Notes: generated by a model from the sequence alone, not told the origin. DNA of 64,000 nt from CAVXHQ01 sp963761735 (GCA_963761735.1 CAVXHQ010000004.1:62001-126000); one strand, 5' to 3'; shown: positions 33,033 to 41,662, counted from the first letter of the stretch. Translations and numbers: made by a program.

Positions 33033-33805
33033 CGGCCCTCGTATTTCGGGGCACGCTTTTCAAGGAACGCCATCACGCCTTCGCGGAAATCGCGGGTCTT
33101 GCCGCACTCTCCCTGCAACTGCGCCTCGAGGGCGAGCTGATCGGTCAGTGTGTTTTGCGACGACCGGCGCATCGCGGTTTTCACATGGGCGTAGGCCGCC
33201 GTCGGCCCCTTGGCCAGATGCGCCGCGCGGGCGCGCCAGTGGGCGTCGAAATCGTCCTGCGGCACTGCTTCATAGATCATGCCCCATTCTACCGCCTGCC
33301 GGGCGCTCACCTTGTCGGCGAACAGGGCCGCCCCCATCGCGCGCGCCAGCCCGATCTGGCGCGGCAGCATCCAGGTGCCGCCCGCGTCGGGAATAAGGCC
33401 GATCCGGGTGAAGGCCTGCACGAAATACGCCCGCTCGGAGGCGATCACCACATCGGCGGCAAGGGCAAGGTTGGCGCCCGCCCCGGCGGCGGGGCCGCCC
33501 ACGGCGGCAATCGTCGGCACCGGCGCGTCGATGATCGCGGTCAGCATCGGCACGTATTCGTCGCGCAATGTCCGCTCGAGGTCCAATGAGGCAGCGGAGC
33601 CGCCGTCGCCCAGATCCTGCCCCGAGCAGAACGACTGACCCGCACCGGTCAGCACGATCACCCGCGCCTCGGTCGACGCCTTTTTCACCGCATAGGCGAT
33701 CTCGGCCCGCATTTGCGTGTTGAGTGCGTTCATCACGGAAGGCCGGTTGAGCGTGACGACCGCGATGTCGTCGGTCACGTCGTATTCGATCGTGTCGTAT
33801 TTCAT
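33029..33805 (-). CDS. Enoyl-CoA hydratase/isomerase family protein, PaaG-like
   Basis: 258 aa crotonase-fold protein. The oxyanion-hole motifs are SGQDLGDGG (about 61-69) and AAVGGPAAGAGANLALAADVVIAS; the acidic position in TRIGLIPDAGGTWMLPRQIG is Asp. The SGQDL form and the length are most like the ring epoxide isomerase PaaG of the phenylacetate pathway, but no other paa gene is nearby, so a general 2-enoyl-CoA hydratase role is equally possible. It is convergent with the GNAT gene, sharing its last bases, and is followed upstream by the ccm genes on the same strand. Confidence 0.85.
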   Translation of the reverse strand: MKYDTIEYDVTDDIAVVTLNRPSVMNALNTQMRAEIAYAVKKASTEARVIVLTGAGQSFCSGQDLGDGGSAASLDLERTLRDEYVPMLTAIIDAPVPTIAAVGGPAAGAGANLALAADVVIASERAYFVQAFTRIGLIPDAGGTWMLPRQIGLARAMGAALFADKVSARQAVEWGMIYEAVPQDDFDAHWRARAAHLAKGPTAAYAHVKTAMRRSSQNTLTDQLALEAQLQGECGKTRDFREGVMAFLEKRAPKYEGR

Positions 33806-33877
33806 ATCGGACCCCGGGGTTGTCGGCAGTGCACCATAGATACGGGGCCGGGCGGCGCTGAAACCCCCATTGAGGCG

Positions 33878-34327
33878 TCAATCGTTCAAAATCGCCTCGA
33901 GACGCGCCTTTTCGGCGTCGGTCAGGGCCGCATCGGGCGCGGCGCGGCGCCGGACCGTCGCCCAACCGACACCCAGAGCGGTGATAAGCATGGCGGGCGC
34001 CGCCAGCCACAGGATCAGATTACTGCCCGAAATGCCCGGACGCAGCAGCACGAATTCGCCAAACCGCGAGACGATGAAATCGACCACCTGCGCATCGCTG
34101 TCGCCCGCCACGAGCCGTTCGCGGACCAGCAGCCGCAGGTCGCGCGACAGGGTCGCGTTGCTCTCGTCGATGCTCTCGTTGCGGCACACCGGACAGCGCA
34201 GGCCCGCGCTGATCTCGCGGGCGCGGGCCTCCAGCACAGGGTCTGCCAGCATCTCGTCGGGTTGTACCGCGGCGGCAGGCACGGCAAGGCTCAGCAGCAT
34301 CGCGATCGCGCAGAGCAGGCGTTTCAT
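33878..34327 (-). CDS. ccmH: Cytochrome c maturation protein CcmH (CycL)
   Basis: 149 aa from the ATG at 34327, which overlaps the ccmF stop. A signal peptide (about 1-20, LLCAIAMLLSLAVPAAA) precedes the redox motif LRCPVCRNES (C45, C48), which reduces apocytochrome c thiols for haem attachment in System I. One membrane helix follows at about 105-127 and a short cytoplasmic tail with EKARLEAIL. The short single-domain form, without the TPR part (CcmI), is normal for this group. Part of the minus-strand ccmE-endolysin-holin-ccmF-ccmH unit. Confidence 0.96.
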   Translation of the reverse strand: MKRLLCAIAMLLSLAVPAAAVQPDEMLADPVLEARAREISAGLRCPVCRNESIDESNATLSRDLRLLVRERLVAGDSDAQVVDFIVSRFGEFVLLRPGISGSNLILWLAAPAMLITALGVGWATVRRRAAPDAALTDAEKARLEAILND

Positions 34328-36303
34328 TCCGCCGGCACCGCGGCGGGCGTCTTGGCCTTGCGCGTCGCCCCCGCCGCCACCCGCAGGCGCCGGTCGCTCA
34401 GCGATATCGCGCCGCCGAGGGCCATCAGGATGGCACCGCCCCAGATCCAATTTGCAAACGGTTTGATATAGGTTCGCACCGCATAGCCGCCGCCGACCTG
34501 TTCGTCGCCAAGGGCGATGTAGACGTCACGCAGGATGCCGTTGGAAATCGCGGCCTCGGTCGTCGGCATGCCCGCCACCGGATAGAACCGCTTTTCGGGA
34601 ACCAGCACCGCCACCTCGCGACCGCCCCGGTACACGCCAAGCTCGGCCAGCGTGGTCACGTAGTTGGGCCCCTGCCCCTGCTCGATGCTGCGCAGCGTGA
34701 TCTCGTGGCTGCCGACGGCCCAGCGATCGCCGATCTGGGCGGTGCGGATATCCTCCTGCGCCCAGGCCGTCATCGCGGCGACGCCGAATATCATGACGCC
34801 GAGGCCCGCGTGCGACACCGCCTTGCCCCAGTCGGACCGGGGCAGCCGCGTCATTCGCCCGAGGCGCGCCATTGCCCCGTCGCGCCCGGTGCGCAGCCAC
34901 AGATCGAAGCCGGCGCCAAGCACGACCCAGACGCCGAGGGCGGTGCCGATGGGGCCGACGGCGGATTGCCCGGTGGTCATGGCGAACGCCAGCAGGCCGA
35001 AGGCATTGGCGACGAAAACCATGCCCACGAGCGGCCAGACGACGCGGTTCAGGCTGCCGCGTTTCCACGCCAGCAGCGACCCCAGCGGCATGATCACCGC
35101 CAGCCCGACGAAGAACGGCGTGAACGCGGCATCGAAGAACGGGGCACCGACGGACATCGTCCGGTCGAAGGCCATTTCCGCCACCAGCGGCCAGATCGTG
35201 CCGATAAAGACGACGAAGGCTGCCACGGCGAGCAGGATGTTGTTCAGTACCAGCGCGCTTTCGCGGCTGACGGTGGAAAACACGCCCTTGTTTTCCATCG
35301 CACTGGCCCGCATGGCGAAAAGCGTCAGCGCGCCGCCGGTAAATACCGCCAGGATCGCCAGCAGCCAGACACCCCGTTCGGGATCGTTGGCGAAGGCGTG
35401 CACGCTCGTGAGCACACCGGAGCGGACGATGAACGCGCCCAGCACCGTGAACCCGAAGGCGAGGATCGCGAGCAGGATCGTCCACGCCTTGAGCGCTTCG
35501 CGCTTTTCCACGACGATGGCGGAATGCAGCAGGGCGGCGGCGAACAACCACGGCATGAACGACGCGTTCTCGACCGGATCCCAGAACCAGAACCCGCCCC
35601 AGCCAAGCTCGTAATAGGCCCACCACGATCCAAGCGCGATGCCGATCGTCAGGAATATCCACGCCGCAAGCGTCCACGGACGGACCCAGCGGCCCCAGGC
35701 GGCGTCGACGCGGCCCTCGATCAAGGCGGCGACGGCGAAGGAAAACGTCATCGAAAGACCGACATAGCCGAGGTAGAGGAACGGGGGATGGAACGCGAGG
35801 CCGAAGTCCTGCAACAGCGGGTTCAGGTCCTGGCCATCGAAGGGCGGCGTTTCCAGGCGCAGGAACGGGTTCGACGTGAAGATCTGGAACGCCAGGAAGG
35901 CAACCGTGACGCTGGCCTGCACCGCCAGCACGCGGGCGCGCAGCGTGGCGGGCAGATTGCCGCCAAACCACGCGGCGGCGGCGCCGAACAGTGCGAGGAT
36001 CAGGTTCCACAACAGCAAAGAGCCCTCGTGATTGCCCCAGACGCCGGAAATCTTATAGATCAGTGGCTTGGCGGAATGCGAGTTCAGATACACCAGTCGC
36101 AGCGAAAAATCCGAGGTGACGAAGGCATAGGTCAGTGCGGCAAAGGAAAACGCCAGCAGGACGAACTGCGCGGTGGCCGCGGGTTCGGCGAAAAGCATCC
36201 ACCCGCGCCAGCCCTTGTGTGCGCCCACGAGAGGCACGATCGTCTGAAGTATGGCGATGCAAAACGCCAGAATCAGGGTGAAATGTCCAAGTTCTGCTAT
36301 CAT
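34324..36303 (-). CDS. ccmF: Haem lyase subunit CcmF
   Basis: 659 aa polytopic membrane protein, the usual size. It joins haem from holo-CcmE to apocytochrome c with CcmH. The tryptophan-rich WWD domain is visible as GWGGFWFWDPVENASFMPW, and the conserved block WGNHEGSLLLW supplies a haem-ligand-type histidine near residue 90. About fifteen hydrophobic segments are spread along the protein, with a periplasmic C-terminal domain before the last helix. Ends with an ATGA overlap on ccmH. The GTA holin gene lies 83 bp upstream in the same orientation. Confidence 0.97.
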   Translation of the reverse strand: MIAELGHFTLILAFCIAILQTIVPLVGAHKGWRGWMLFAEPAATAQFVLLAFSFAALTYAFVTSDFSLRLVYLNSHSAKPLIYKISGVWGNHEGSLLLWNLILALFGAAAAWFGGNLPATLRARVLAVQASVTVAFLAFQIFTSNPFLRLETPPFDGQDLNPLLQDFGLAFHPPFLYLGYVGLSMTFSFAVAALIEGRVDAAWGRWVRPWTLAAWIFLTIGIALGSWWAYYELGWGGFWFWDPVENASFMPWLFAAALLHSAIVVEKREALKAWTILLAILAFGFTVLGAFIVRSGVLTSVHAFANDPERGVWLLAILAVFTGGALTLFAMRASAMENKGVFSTVSRESALVLNNILLAVAAFVVFIGTIWPLVAEMAFDRTMSVGAPFFDAAFTPFFVGLAVIMPLGSLLAWKRGSLNRVVWPLVGMVFVANAFGLLAFAMTTGQSAVGPIGTALGVWVVLGAGFDLWLRTGRDGAMARLGRMTRLPRSDWGKAVSHAGLGVMIFGVAAMTAWAQEDIRTAQIGDRWAVGSHEITLRSIEQGQGPNYVTTLAELGVYRGGREVAVLVPEKRFYPVAGMPTTEAAISNGILRDVYIALGDEQVGGGYAVRTYIKPFANWIWGGAILMALGGAISLSDRRLRVAAGATRKAKTPAAVPAE

Positions 36304-36386
36304 GGCGGAACCCTACCCGCCCCGCCCGCCCGCGCCAATGGGCGGCGGCGGGACGCACGATCACGCCTGCGTCAGATCTGCCCCGT

Positions 36387-37022
36387 TCAGCCGTGCGATT
36401 GGCCGCGCGCGTCCGCGATGCTGCGCTGCCAGTCGGCCAGCGCCGGGTTGGCAACCGGCATGTCTGCATCCGGCATGTCTGCATCCGGCACTTCGGCATC
36501 CGGCACTTCGGCATCCGGCGCCGCGGGGGCGGACGGCGTGGACGGCGCGACAGGTGGACGCAGGGCGTCGAGCGCGTCGATGTCGGCCACGACCTGCGGC
36601 ACCCGGGCCATCGTCTGGGCGATGTCGCGCTGAAACCGCTCTCCCTGCGCCTGATAGCGCGCGCCGAAATAAAAGCTGACGATCGCGCCCATCAGCCACC
36701 ACAGCGGCTCGGGCACCAGCGATATGCCCACCATCCGCTGTGCAAACCAGACCGGATCGACCATCGCCATGGTCATCAGGCCAAGCACGCCGAACGCCAT
36801 GAACGGACGCGGCAACCGGTTGAGACCGTCGATGAACCGGTCGAAAAACCCGACCCGGGGCCCCGCGAATTCGGCGGCATATTGCGCCGACACGGCCCCC
36901 TGATGCACGGCTGCGCGCGCCGCCGCACCTTCGGCGTTCTCGCGGAACACCTGTGCCGTCTCGACGACGACGTTGCGGCCAGAGCCGAAGAACAGCCCCG
37001 CGATCTGTCCCATTATCCCCAT
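36387..37022 (-). CDS. Gene transfer agent holin (GTA_holin_3TM type)
   Basis: 211 aa. N-terminal amphipathic segment (MGIMGQIAGLFFGSGRNVV), an Ala-rich helix with AAVHQGAVSAQYAAEFAG, then GFFDRFIDGLNRLPRP and three hydrophobic stretches between about 70 and 125 (GVLGLMTMAMVDPVWF, WWLMGAIVSFYFGARY). This pattern matches the three-TM holin family used for release of gene transfer agents. The C-terminus carries four PDAxx pentapeptides followed by a short conserved-looking tail. The ATG (alternative Met4) overlaps the endolysin stop by ten bases. In Rhodobacter the holin and endolysin are likewise separate from the main GTA cluster; here they sit inside the ccm locus. No other GTA gene is in the window. 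Confidence 0.85.
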   Translation of the reverse strand: MGIMGQIAGLFFGSGRNVVVETAQVFRENAEGAAARAAVHQGAVSAQYAAEFAGPRVGFFDRFIDGLNRLPRPFMAFGVLGLMTMAMVDPVWFAQRMVGISLVPEPLWWLMGAIVSFYFGARYQAQGERFQRDIAQTMARVPQVVADIDALDALRPPVAPSTPSAPAAPDAEVPDAEVPDADMPDADMPVANPALADWQRSIADARGQSHG

Positions 37023-37624
37023 GACGCGGTCCTTTCGCGGTGCTGCGCATCGGTCAGTCGATAGCGCGGCGAGATGAATTCCTCGGCCCGGACGATCCAG
37101 CCGCCCTTGCCACCCGCGCGGGTGCGCGCGTATTTCCGGCTTGCCGGGCGACCATCGGCGAGGCGGTAGTAATAGTTGCGCCGGGCGATGCCATAGGCGT
37201 CGGCAAAATGCTGCGGTGCTGCCTGCGCGGCGGAGTGCGCGGCCCCAATCGTCTGCGGACCGATGACGCCGTCGACGGAAATCTCGATCCGCATGCTGCG
37301 GATCAGGCGTTGCAGGATTTTGACGGCATTGGCGCCCGCGTTGACGTACATGTCGAACACCGACGCCTGCACCGCCTGCGGCAGTTCCGCGATACGCGGC
37401 CTGCGAAAATAGTGTTCGACAAAGATGTCGGTCGCCTGCCCGGCCGTCAGACGGCGCACGTCGGCCGTCGTCACCTGCCCGTCGCCATCGAGATCGAGAC
37501 CGAGTCTGCGCATCGTGCCGATGGTGACGCCGAAATTCGTGGCCCCGCCCGGATCGTCGGGGTCGTTCACGTAGCCGCCTTCGCGGGCGACGATCTGGGT
37601 CGCGATATCACGTACTGATTGCAT
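37013..37624 (-). CDS. Gene transfer agent endolysin (GH108 N-acetylmuramidase)
   Basis: 203 aa from the ATG at 37624, which has GAGGGG a few bases upstream; an earlier in-frame ATG at 37654 is less well placed. Residues 12-35 hold the GH108 signature REGGYVNDPDDPGGATNFGVT with the catalytic glutamate E15. The C-terminal half contains a peptidoglycan-binding type 3 segment (VDGVIGPQTIGAAHSA). There is no signal peptide, so a holin is needed for access to the wall; the overlapping holin gene supplies it. This pair lyses the producing cell to free gene transfer agent particles in Rhodobacterales. It lies 80 bp after ccmE and in the same orientation. Confidence 0.88.
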   Translation of the reverse strand: MQSVRDIATQIVAREGGYVNDPDDPGGATNFGVTIGTMRRLGLDLDGDGQVTTADVRRLTAGQATDIFVEHYFRRPRIAELPQAVQASVFDMYVNAGANAVKILQRLIRSMRIEISVDGVIGPQTIGAAHSAAQAAPQHFADAYGIARRNYYYRLADGRPASRKYARTRAGGKGGWIVRAEEFISPRYRLTDAQHRERTASWG

Positions 37625-37704
37625 GGATTTCCCCTCGAGACTGAAGGGATACATGCCCGCATGCCGGTTAATTCACGGCTGCGGCACCGGACGTTGCGCG
37701 ACCC

Positions 37705-38160
37705 TCACGCGCCTTCGGGGTCGACGTAGGTGCCGCTTTCCTTCAGCGCGTCGATGACCTCGCGGGGCATGTAGGTTTCGTCGTGTTTGGCAAGGATTTC
37801 AACGGCCTCGAAGGTGTCGTTCACCCATCGGCCCTGCGCCACCACGCCTTCGCCCTCGGAAAACAGATCTGGCAGGATGCCGGTATAGACCACCGGAAGG
37901 GTCGCGGCATTGTCGGTCACGGCAAAGCGGATCTGCTCGCCCTCGCCGCGCACGATGCTGCCCGGCTCGACCAGACCGCCGATCCGGAACAGCTCCGTCG
38001 GGGCGGGCGCCGCGGTGCGTACCTCCGACGGCGAGCGGAAAAACTGAAACGAGCTGTCAGGCAGGAACCACAGCGATACGAGGACCGCGGCGATGGCCGC
38101 CCCGGCAAGTGTGAGCACCTGGATGCGGCGCTGTTTCTTCAGGCCTTTGAAACCGCTCAT
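37705..38160 (-). CDS. ccmE: Haem chaperone CcmE
   Basis: 151 aa. One N-terminal membrane anchor (about 13-33) and a periplasmic OB-fold. The haem is held covalently by H126 in the signature HDETYMP, with Y130 as axial ligand. IGGLVEPGSIVR and VVYTGILPDLFSEGEGVVAQG are family-typical. CcmE passes haem to the CcmF-CcmH lyase encoded further along the same strand, with the GTA lysis genes in between. argC lies just upstream (22 bp), so argC may be part of the same transcript. Confidence 0.97.
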   Translation of the reverse strand: MSGFKGLKKQRRIQVLTLAGAAIAAVLVSLWFLPDSSFQFFRSPSEVRTAAPAPTELFRIGGLVEPGSIVRGEGEQIRFAVTDNAATLPVVYTGILPDLFSEGEGVVAQGRWVNDTFEAVEILAKHDETYMPREVIDALKESGTYVDPEGA

Positions 38161-38182
38161 GGTCGCCTCCGGGCAGTTGATT

Positions 38183-39211
38183 TCATGGGAACACGGGGGC
38201 GAGCATCAGCCCGTCGGTCTCGGGCATGCCCAGCATCAGATTGGCGTTCTGCACCGCCTGCCCCGACGATCCCTTGGCAAGATTGTCGAGGGTTGCCACC
38301 ACCAGCGCGCGCCCCGGCCTGCGATCACCGACGACGCCGATGTGGCAAAAATTCGATCCCGTCACCGCACCAGTCCCCGGCAGTTGACCGAAGGGCAGCG
38401 TGACGATGAACGGCTCGTCTTCGTAGCGGGCGGCAAGGGCCGCGTGGATCGCCGCCGGGTCGCCACGCAGATAACAAGACGCAAGGATGCCGCGCGACAT
38501 TGGCACCAGATGCGGCGTGAACTGTATCTCGACCGGACGGCCTGCCAGTGCCGAGAATTCCTGATCGAACTCGCCAAGGTGCCGGTGTTTTCCGCCCTGG
38601 GAATACCCCACGACATCATGGCTGCGCTCGGTGAACAGCATCGTCTCTTTCAGGGCGCGGCCCGCTCCGGATATGCCGTTCTTGAGGTCGCAGATGATCT
38701 CGTCGAGGTCGATCACCCCGGCCTCGATCAGCGGGCGCAGGGCAAACTGCACAGTGGCGGCGTTGCACCCCGTGCCCGCCACCAGCCGTGCGGCGCGGAT
38801 ATCGTCGCGGTAAAATTCCGTCAGTCCGTAGACGGCGGTTTTTTGCAAGTCGGTCGCAACATGCGGCGCGCCGTACCATTTTTCGTACATCGCCGGGTCG
38901 CGCAGCCGGAAATCGGCGCCAAGGTCCACGACTTTGACGCTGTCCGGCAGATCGCGGACGAGCGCCTGACTGAGGCCGTGAGGCAAGGCCGCGAACACCA
39001 GATCGATGCCGGCAAAGTCGATGTCCTCCATCCTGACCAGCGGCGGCAGATCGAGGTGGCGCAGTTGCGGATAGACCTGCGCCATCGTCATCCCCGCCTT
39101 GCGATCCGCGGACAGCGCCGCCACGCGCAATCCCGGATGGGTCGCGACGATGCGGACGAGTTCGGCGCCGGTATAGCCCGAGGCGCCAAGGATTGCGACG
39201 GATGCGGTCAT
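38183..39211 (-). CDS. argC: N-acetyl-gamma-glutamyl-phosphate reductase (ArgC)
   Basis: 342 aa, type 1 ArgC length. Third step of arginine synthesis: NADPH reduction of N-acetylglutamyl phosphate. The N-terminal dinucleotide fold begins ASVAILGASGYTGAELVRI and the catalytic cysteine C149 lies in VAGTGCNAATVQFAL. Conserved C-terminal segment FCHIGVVGDRRPGRALVVATLDNLAKGS is partly typical of the family. It precedes ccmE; other arg genes are not in the window. Confidence 0.96.
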   Translation of the reverse strand: MTASVAILGASGYTGAELVRIVATHPGLRVAALSADRKAGMTMAQVYPQLRHLDLPPLVRMEDIDFAGIDLVFAALPHGLSQALVRDLPDSVKVVDLGADFRLRDPAMYEKWYGAPHVATDLQKTAVYGLTEFYRDDIRAARLVAGTGCNAATVQFALRPLIEAGVIDLDEIICDLKNGISGAGRALKETMLFTERSHDVVGYSQGGKHRHLGEFDQEFSALAGRPVEIQFTPHLVPMSRGILASCYLRGDPAAIHAALAARYEDEPFIVTLPFGQLPGTGAVTGSNFCHIGVVGDRRPGRALVVATLDNLAKGSSGQAVQNANLMLGMPETDGLMLAPVFP

Positions 39212-39260
39212 GATGGTCCTTGTCGGAAGTCAGATGGTGATGCGGCGCGGCGCGTACAAT

Positions 39261-39320
39261 GTCATGCCGGCTCGAAGGTGATCCGGCGTCGTCATGCCGG
39301 CTCGAAGGTGATCCGGCGTC
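39261..39320. repeat. Perfect 30-bp tandem duplication at the 3' end of murI
   Basis: 39261-39290 and 39291-39320 are identical. The right copy contains the last codons and stop of murI, the left copy repeats them just past the stop. Unit length equals ten codons. Confidence 0.92.
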
Positions 39321-40104
39321 GCAAAAACTGCGTCGCGCGGTCGCCGACGCGCGGCGGCCTGCCGGTGGTCAGGAACCGGACGCCGGATCCCGTGCCGATC
39401 ATTTCAGGGCGACGGTCAAGATAATGGGCCAGGCTCTCGGCCACGAGGGTTGCCTGCGAAAAGACGCGGACATCGGCCCCCAACGCGTCCTGAAACGTCT
39501 TTGCCATCAACGGGTAATGCGTACAGCCCAGCACGGCGGCGTCCGGCGCCGGCATCTTGCGCGTCAGCGCCTCGACATGGCTGCGCACGAGGGCCTCGGC
39601 CAGGATCATGTCGCCCTCTTCGATGGCATCGACGACGCCGCCGCAGGCCTGCGCCTCGACGTCGACACCGACCGCGCGGAACGCCAGCTCGCGCTGGAAC
39701 GCGCGTGACGATACCGTGGCGGGCGTGGCGAACAGCGCCACATGTTTTATGGCCACCTCGCGGGGCGGCGAATTGTCGCCCCACTGGCGTTCTGTCAGCG
39801 CCTCGATCAGCGGCACAAAGACGCCGAGCACCCGTTTGCCCGGCGGGACCCAGCCCTCCTGCATGCGCCGCAGCGCGGCGGCAGAGGCGGTGTTGCACGC
39901 AAGAATCACCAGATCGCAGCCTTCGTCGAACAGGCGCTGCACGGCGGCGCAGGTCAGATCGTAGATGTCGTCGGCGGTGCGCACGCCGTAAGGCGCGTTG
40001 GCGCTGTCGGCAAAATAGACCAGCGGCAGATCCGGCAACCGCGCCGTCACCGCATCGAGAACGGTCAGCCCGCCGATGCCGCTGTCGAAAATACCCACTG
40101 CCAT
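39292..40104 (-). CDS. murI: Glutamate racemase (MurI)
   Basis: 270 aa. Converts L- to D-glutamate for peptidoglycan. The acid/base cysteines are C70 (LVILACNTAS) and C194 (VLGCTHYPLM); the N-terminal substrate motif is FDSGIGGLTVL with the following YFADSANAPYG. All match the family. The final ~10 codons and the stop lie in a perfect 30-bp tandem duplication, so the natural C-terminus may have been ten residues longer or shorter. Minus strand, 80 bp upstream of argC, possibly cotranscribed. Confidence 0.95.
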   Translation of the reverse strand: MAVGIFDSGIGGLTVLDAVTARLPDLPLVYFADSANAPYGVRTADDIYDLTCAAVQRLFDEGCDLVILACNTASAAALRRMQEGWVPPGKRVLGVFVPLIEALTERQWGDNSPPREVAIKHVALFATPATVSSRAFQRELAFRAVGVDVEAQACGGVVDAIEEGDMILAEALVRSHVEALTRKMPAPDAAVLGCTHYPLMAKTFQDALGADVRVFSQATLVAESLAHYLDRRPEMIGTGSGVRFLTTGRPPRVGDRATQFLRRRITFEPA

Positions 40105-40511
40105 TCTTGTGCGCCCCGATCACTGCCCGCACCCGCCAAACCGTGGCACGGCGGTGTGCCGCCCGATCATAGGACGCACCGCGGGGGAAATCCATCCGCC
40201 GCGTTCGCGAACCCCGGGCCGCATCTGCCGTGCGACAACCGCAGCCCACGGGGTTTTGGAAACGTCCCGCAATGCTTAGCTATCCGAATGGAGATGCCAG
40301 CTGCCGCACCCCCGATCGCGGCATCTGCCTGCCCTCTGACACCTCACCGGACCATTGAGACACAGCGGGCATGACACCTGCCCCGACGCACGGACATGAA
40401 ACCTTCATGAATATTTGCCAAACGGGGCCCATGGGGCATATGCACCCCTCAGTGACGCGCCCCGGCACGTCCCCCGCACCGCCCCCCAGAACGGGGCCGA
40501 AAGGCAGAACC
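40105..40511. other. 407-bp divergent intergenic region, murI to LysR gene
   Basis: No supported gene on either strand. It is expected to hold promoters for murI and the LysR gene; I see no strong hexamer pair. The region 40371-40511 is open in the LysR frame, but is Pro/Gly-rich and outside the family domain. Confidence 0.6.
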
Positions 40512-41429
40512 ATGGACTGGGACAAGCTGCGCATTTTTCATGCGGTCGCCGACGCGGGCTCGCTCACCCACGCGGGCGACACCCTGCATCTGAGCCAGTC
40601 GGCGGTCAGCCGTCAGATCCGCGCCCTCGAGGAAACGCTCAACACGACGCTGTTTCACCGCCACGCCCGTGGCCTTATCCTGACCGAGCAGGGAGAGTTG
40701 CTGTTCGACGCCACCCGCTCGATGAACCGCCGCCTCGAGGCGGCGTCGGCCCGGATCCGCGACAGCGAAGAAGAGGTGTTCGGCGAGCTGCGGGTGACGA
40801 CCTCGACGGGGTTCGGGACGCTGTGGCTGGCGCCGCGCCTGGCCAAGCTCTATGAAAAATACCCGGGGCTGAAAATCGATCTGATGCTCGAAGAGCGCGT
40901 CCTCGATCTGCCGATGCGCGAGGCCGATGTGGCGATCCGGATGAAAGAGCCGTCGCAGGCCGACCTGATCCGCAAACGCCTGATGTCGATCCGGATGGGG
41001 CTCTATGCGTCGAGCCAGTACATCGAGAAAAACGGCGTGATGACCGATTTCCCCGATATCTCGACGCATCGCCTCATCTGTCAGTCGCCCAGTTCGCCGC
41101 AGGTTTCGGCGGGCCAGACGCTGGTACAGCAGCTGATGTCCTATGACATTCCGTCGCTGCTGACGGTGAACAACTATTTCGGGGTGTTGCAGGGCGTGCT
41201 GCACAACCTGGGGATCGGTGTCCTGCCCGATTACCTGACCCGGGATTTTCCCGATCTGGTGCGGATCATGCCCGATGTCGAAAGCGCGGAAGTGCCGGTT
41301 TTCCTCGCCTATCCCGAGGAATTGCGTCAGTCCAAGCGGATATCCGCGTTCCGCGATTTCGTGCAGGAAGAGATCATGGAGCACCGCAGGAAACTGCGCG
41401 AGGCCGGAGAAGCCGCCCAGACTGCCTAG
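40512..41429 (+). CDS. LysR-family transcriptional regulator
   Basis: 305 aa from the ATG at 40512, the start that gives the standard N-terminus MDWDKLRIFHAVADAGS. The winged helix-turn-helix (about 1-60) includes SLTHAGDTLHLSQSAVSRQI, and the effector-binding periplasmic-protein-like domain occupies about 90-290 (FGELRVTTSTGFGTLWLAP). The regulator is of a type common in Rhodobacteraceae with no confirmed target known to me. LysR regulators usually control a divergent gene; here that is murI, more than 400 bp away, so the target is not evident. Confidence 0.9.
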   Translation: MDWDKLRIFHAVADAGSLTHAGDTLHLSQSAVSRQIRALEETLNTTLFHRHARGLILTEQGELLFDATRSMNRRLEAASARIRDSEEEVFGELRVTTSTGFGTLWLAPRLAKLYEKYPGLKIDLMLEERVLDLPMREADVAIRMKEPSQADLIRKRLMSIRMGLYASSQYIEKNGVMTDFPDISTHRLICQSPSSPQVSAGQTLVQQLMSYDIPSLLTVNNYFGVLQGVLHNLGIGVLPDYLTRDFPDLVRIMPDVESAEVPVFLAYPEELRQSKRISAFRDFVQEEIMEHRRKLREAGEAAQTA

Positions 41430-41549
41430 CCTGAAGGTTGCGTTTCCCGTGCGGCATCGGAACGCCGCGGACCCAGGCCCCCTTCGGAGCGTCAGGCAGC
41501 CATGCACCGCGCGCATGGCGGGTTTGACCAATGGTCGGGGTTCTCCGAC

Positions 41550-41578
41550 TTGCCGGTTCGCACGTTGCCGCCTATTTC
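41550..41578 (+). promoter_or_regulatory. Weak candidate promoter for the small RNA
   Basis: TTGCCG (41550-41555) and TATTTC (41573-41578) are spaced 17 bp. Transcription would begin near 41585, directly before the predicted 5' hairpin of the candidate sRNA. Confidence 0.3.
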
Positions 41579-41584
41579 ATCTTT

Positions 41585-41662
41585 CGAAGGCGATGATGCT
41601 CAAGTGCGCGTCACCTTCACCTCCCTGTTGGACTTGCCGGGCTCCGTGCCCGGCATTTTTTT
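41585..41662 (+). ncRNA. Candidate small RNA with anti-Shine-Dalgarno motif
   Basis: About 78 nt. A 5' stem can form between GAAGG (41586-41590) and CCTTC (41614-41618). The single-stranded middle carries ACCTCCCTG (about 41619-41627), complementary to ribosome-binding sites. The 3' end is a GC-rich hairpin followed by seven T. This three-part build resembles alphaproteobacterial trans-acting sRNAs with CCUCC motifs. It lies between the LysR and universal stress protein genes, on the strand opposite the latter. No expression evidence; the identity is inferred from architecture only. Confidence 0.45.
41636..41662 (+). terminator. Intrinsic terminator
   Basis: Stem GCCGGGC (41636-41642) and GCCCGGC (41648-41654) with a five-base loop, followed by A and seven T (41656-41662). 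Outer arms GTTGGAC (41627-41633) and GTCCAAC (41663-41669) also pair. It is about 205 bp past the LysR stop, which fits an independent small transcript as well as the LysR mRNA. Confidence 0.85.

Noticed and set aside
34705..36633. A 642-codon plus-strand frame opposite ccmF and the holin gene
   Set aside because: Low-complexity Arg/Gln/Gly-rich product without motifs; ccmF is clear on the other strand.
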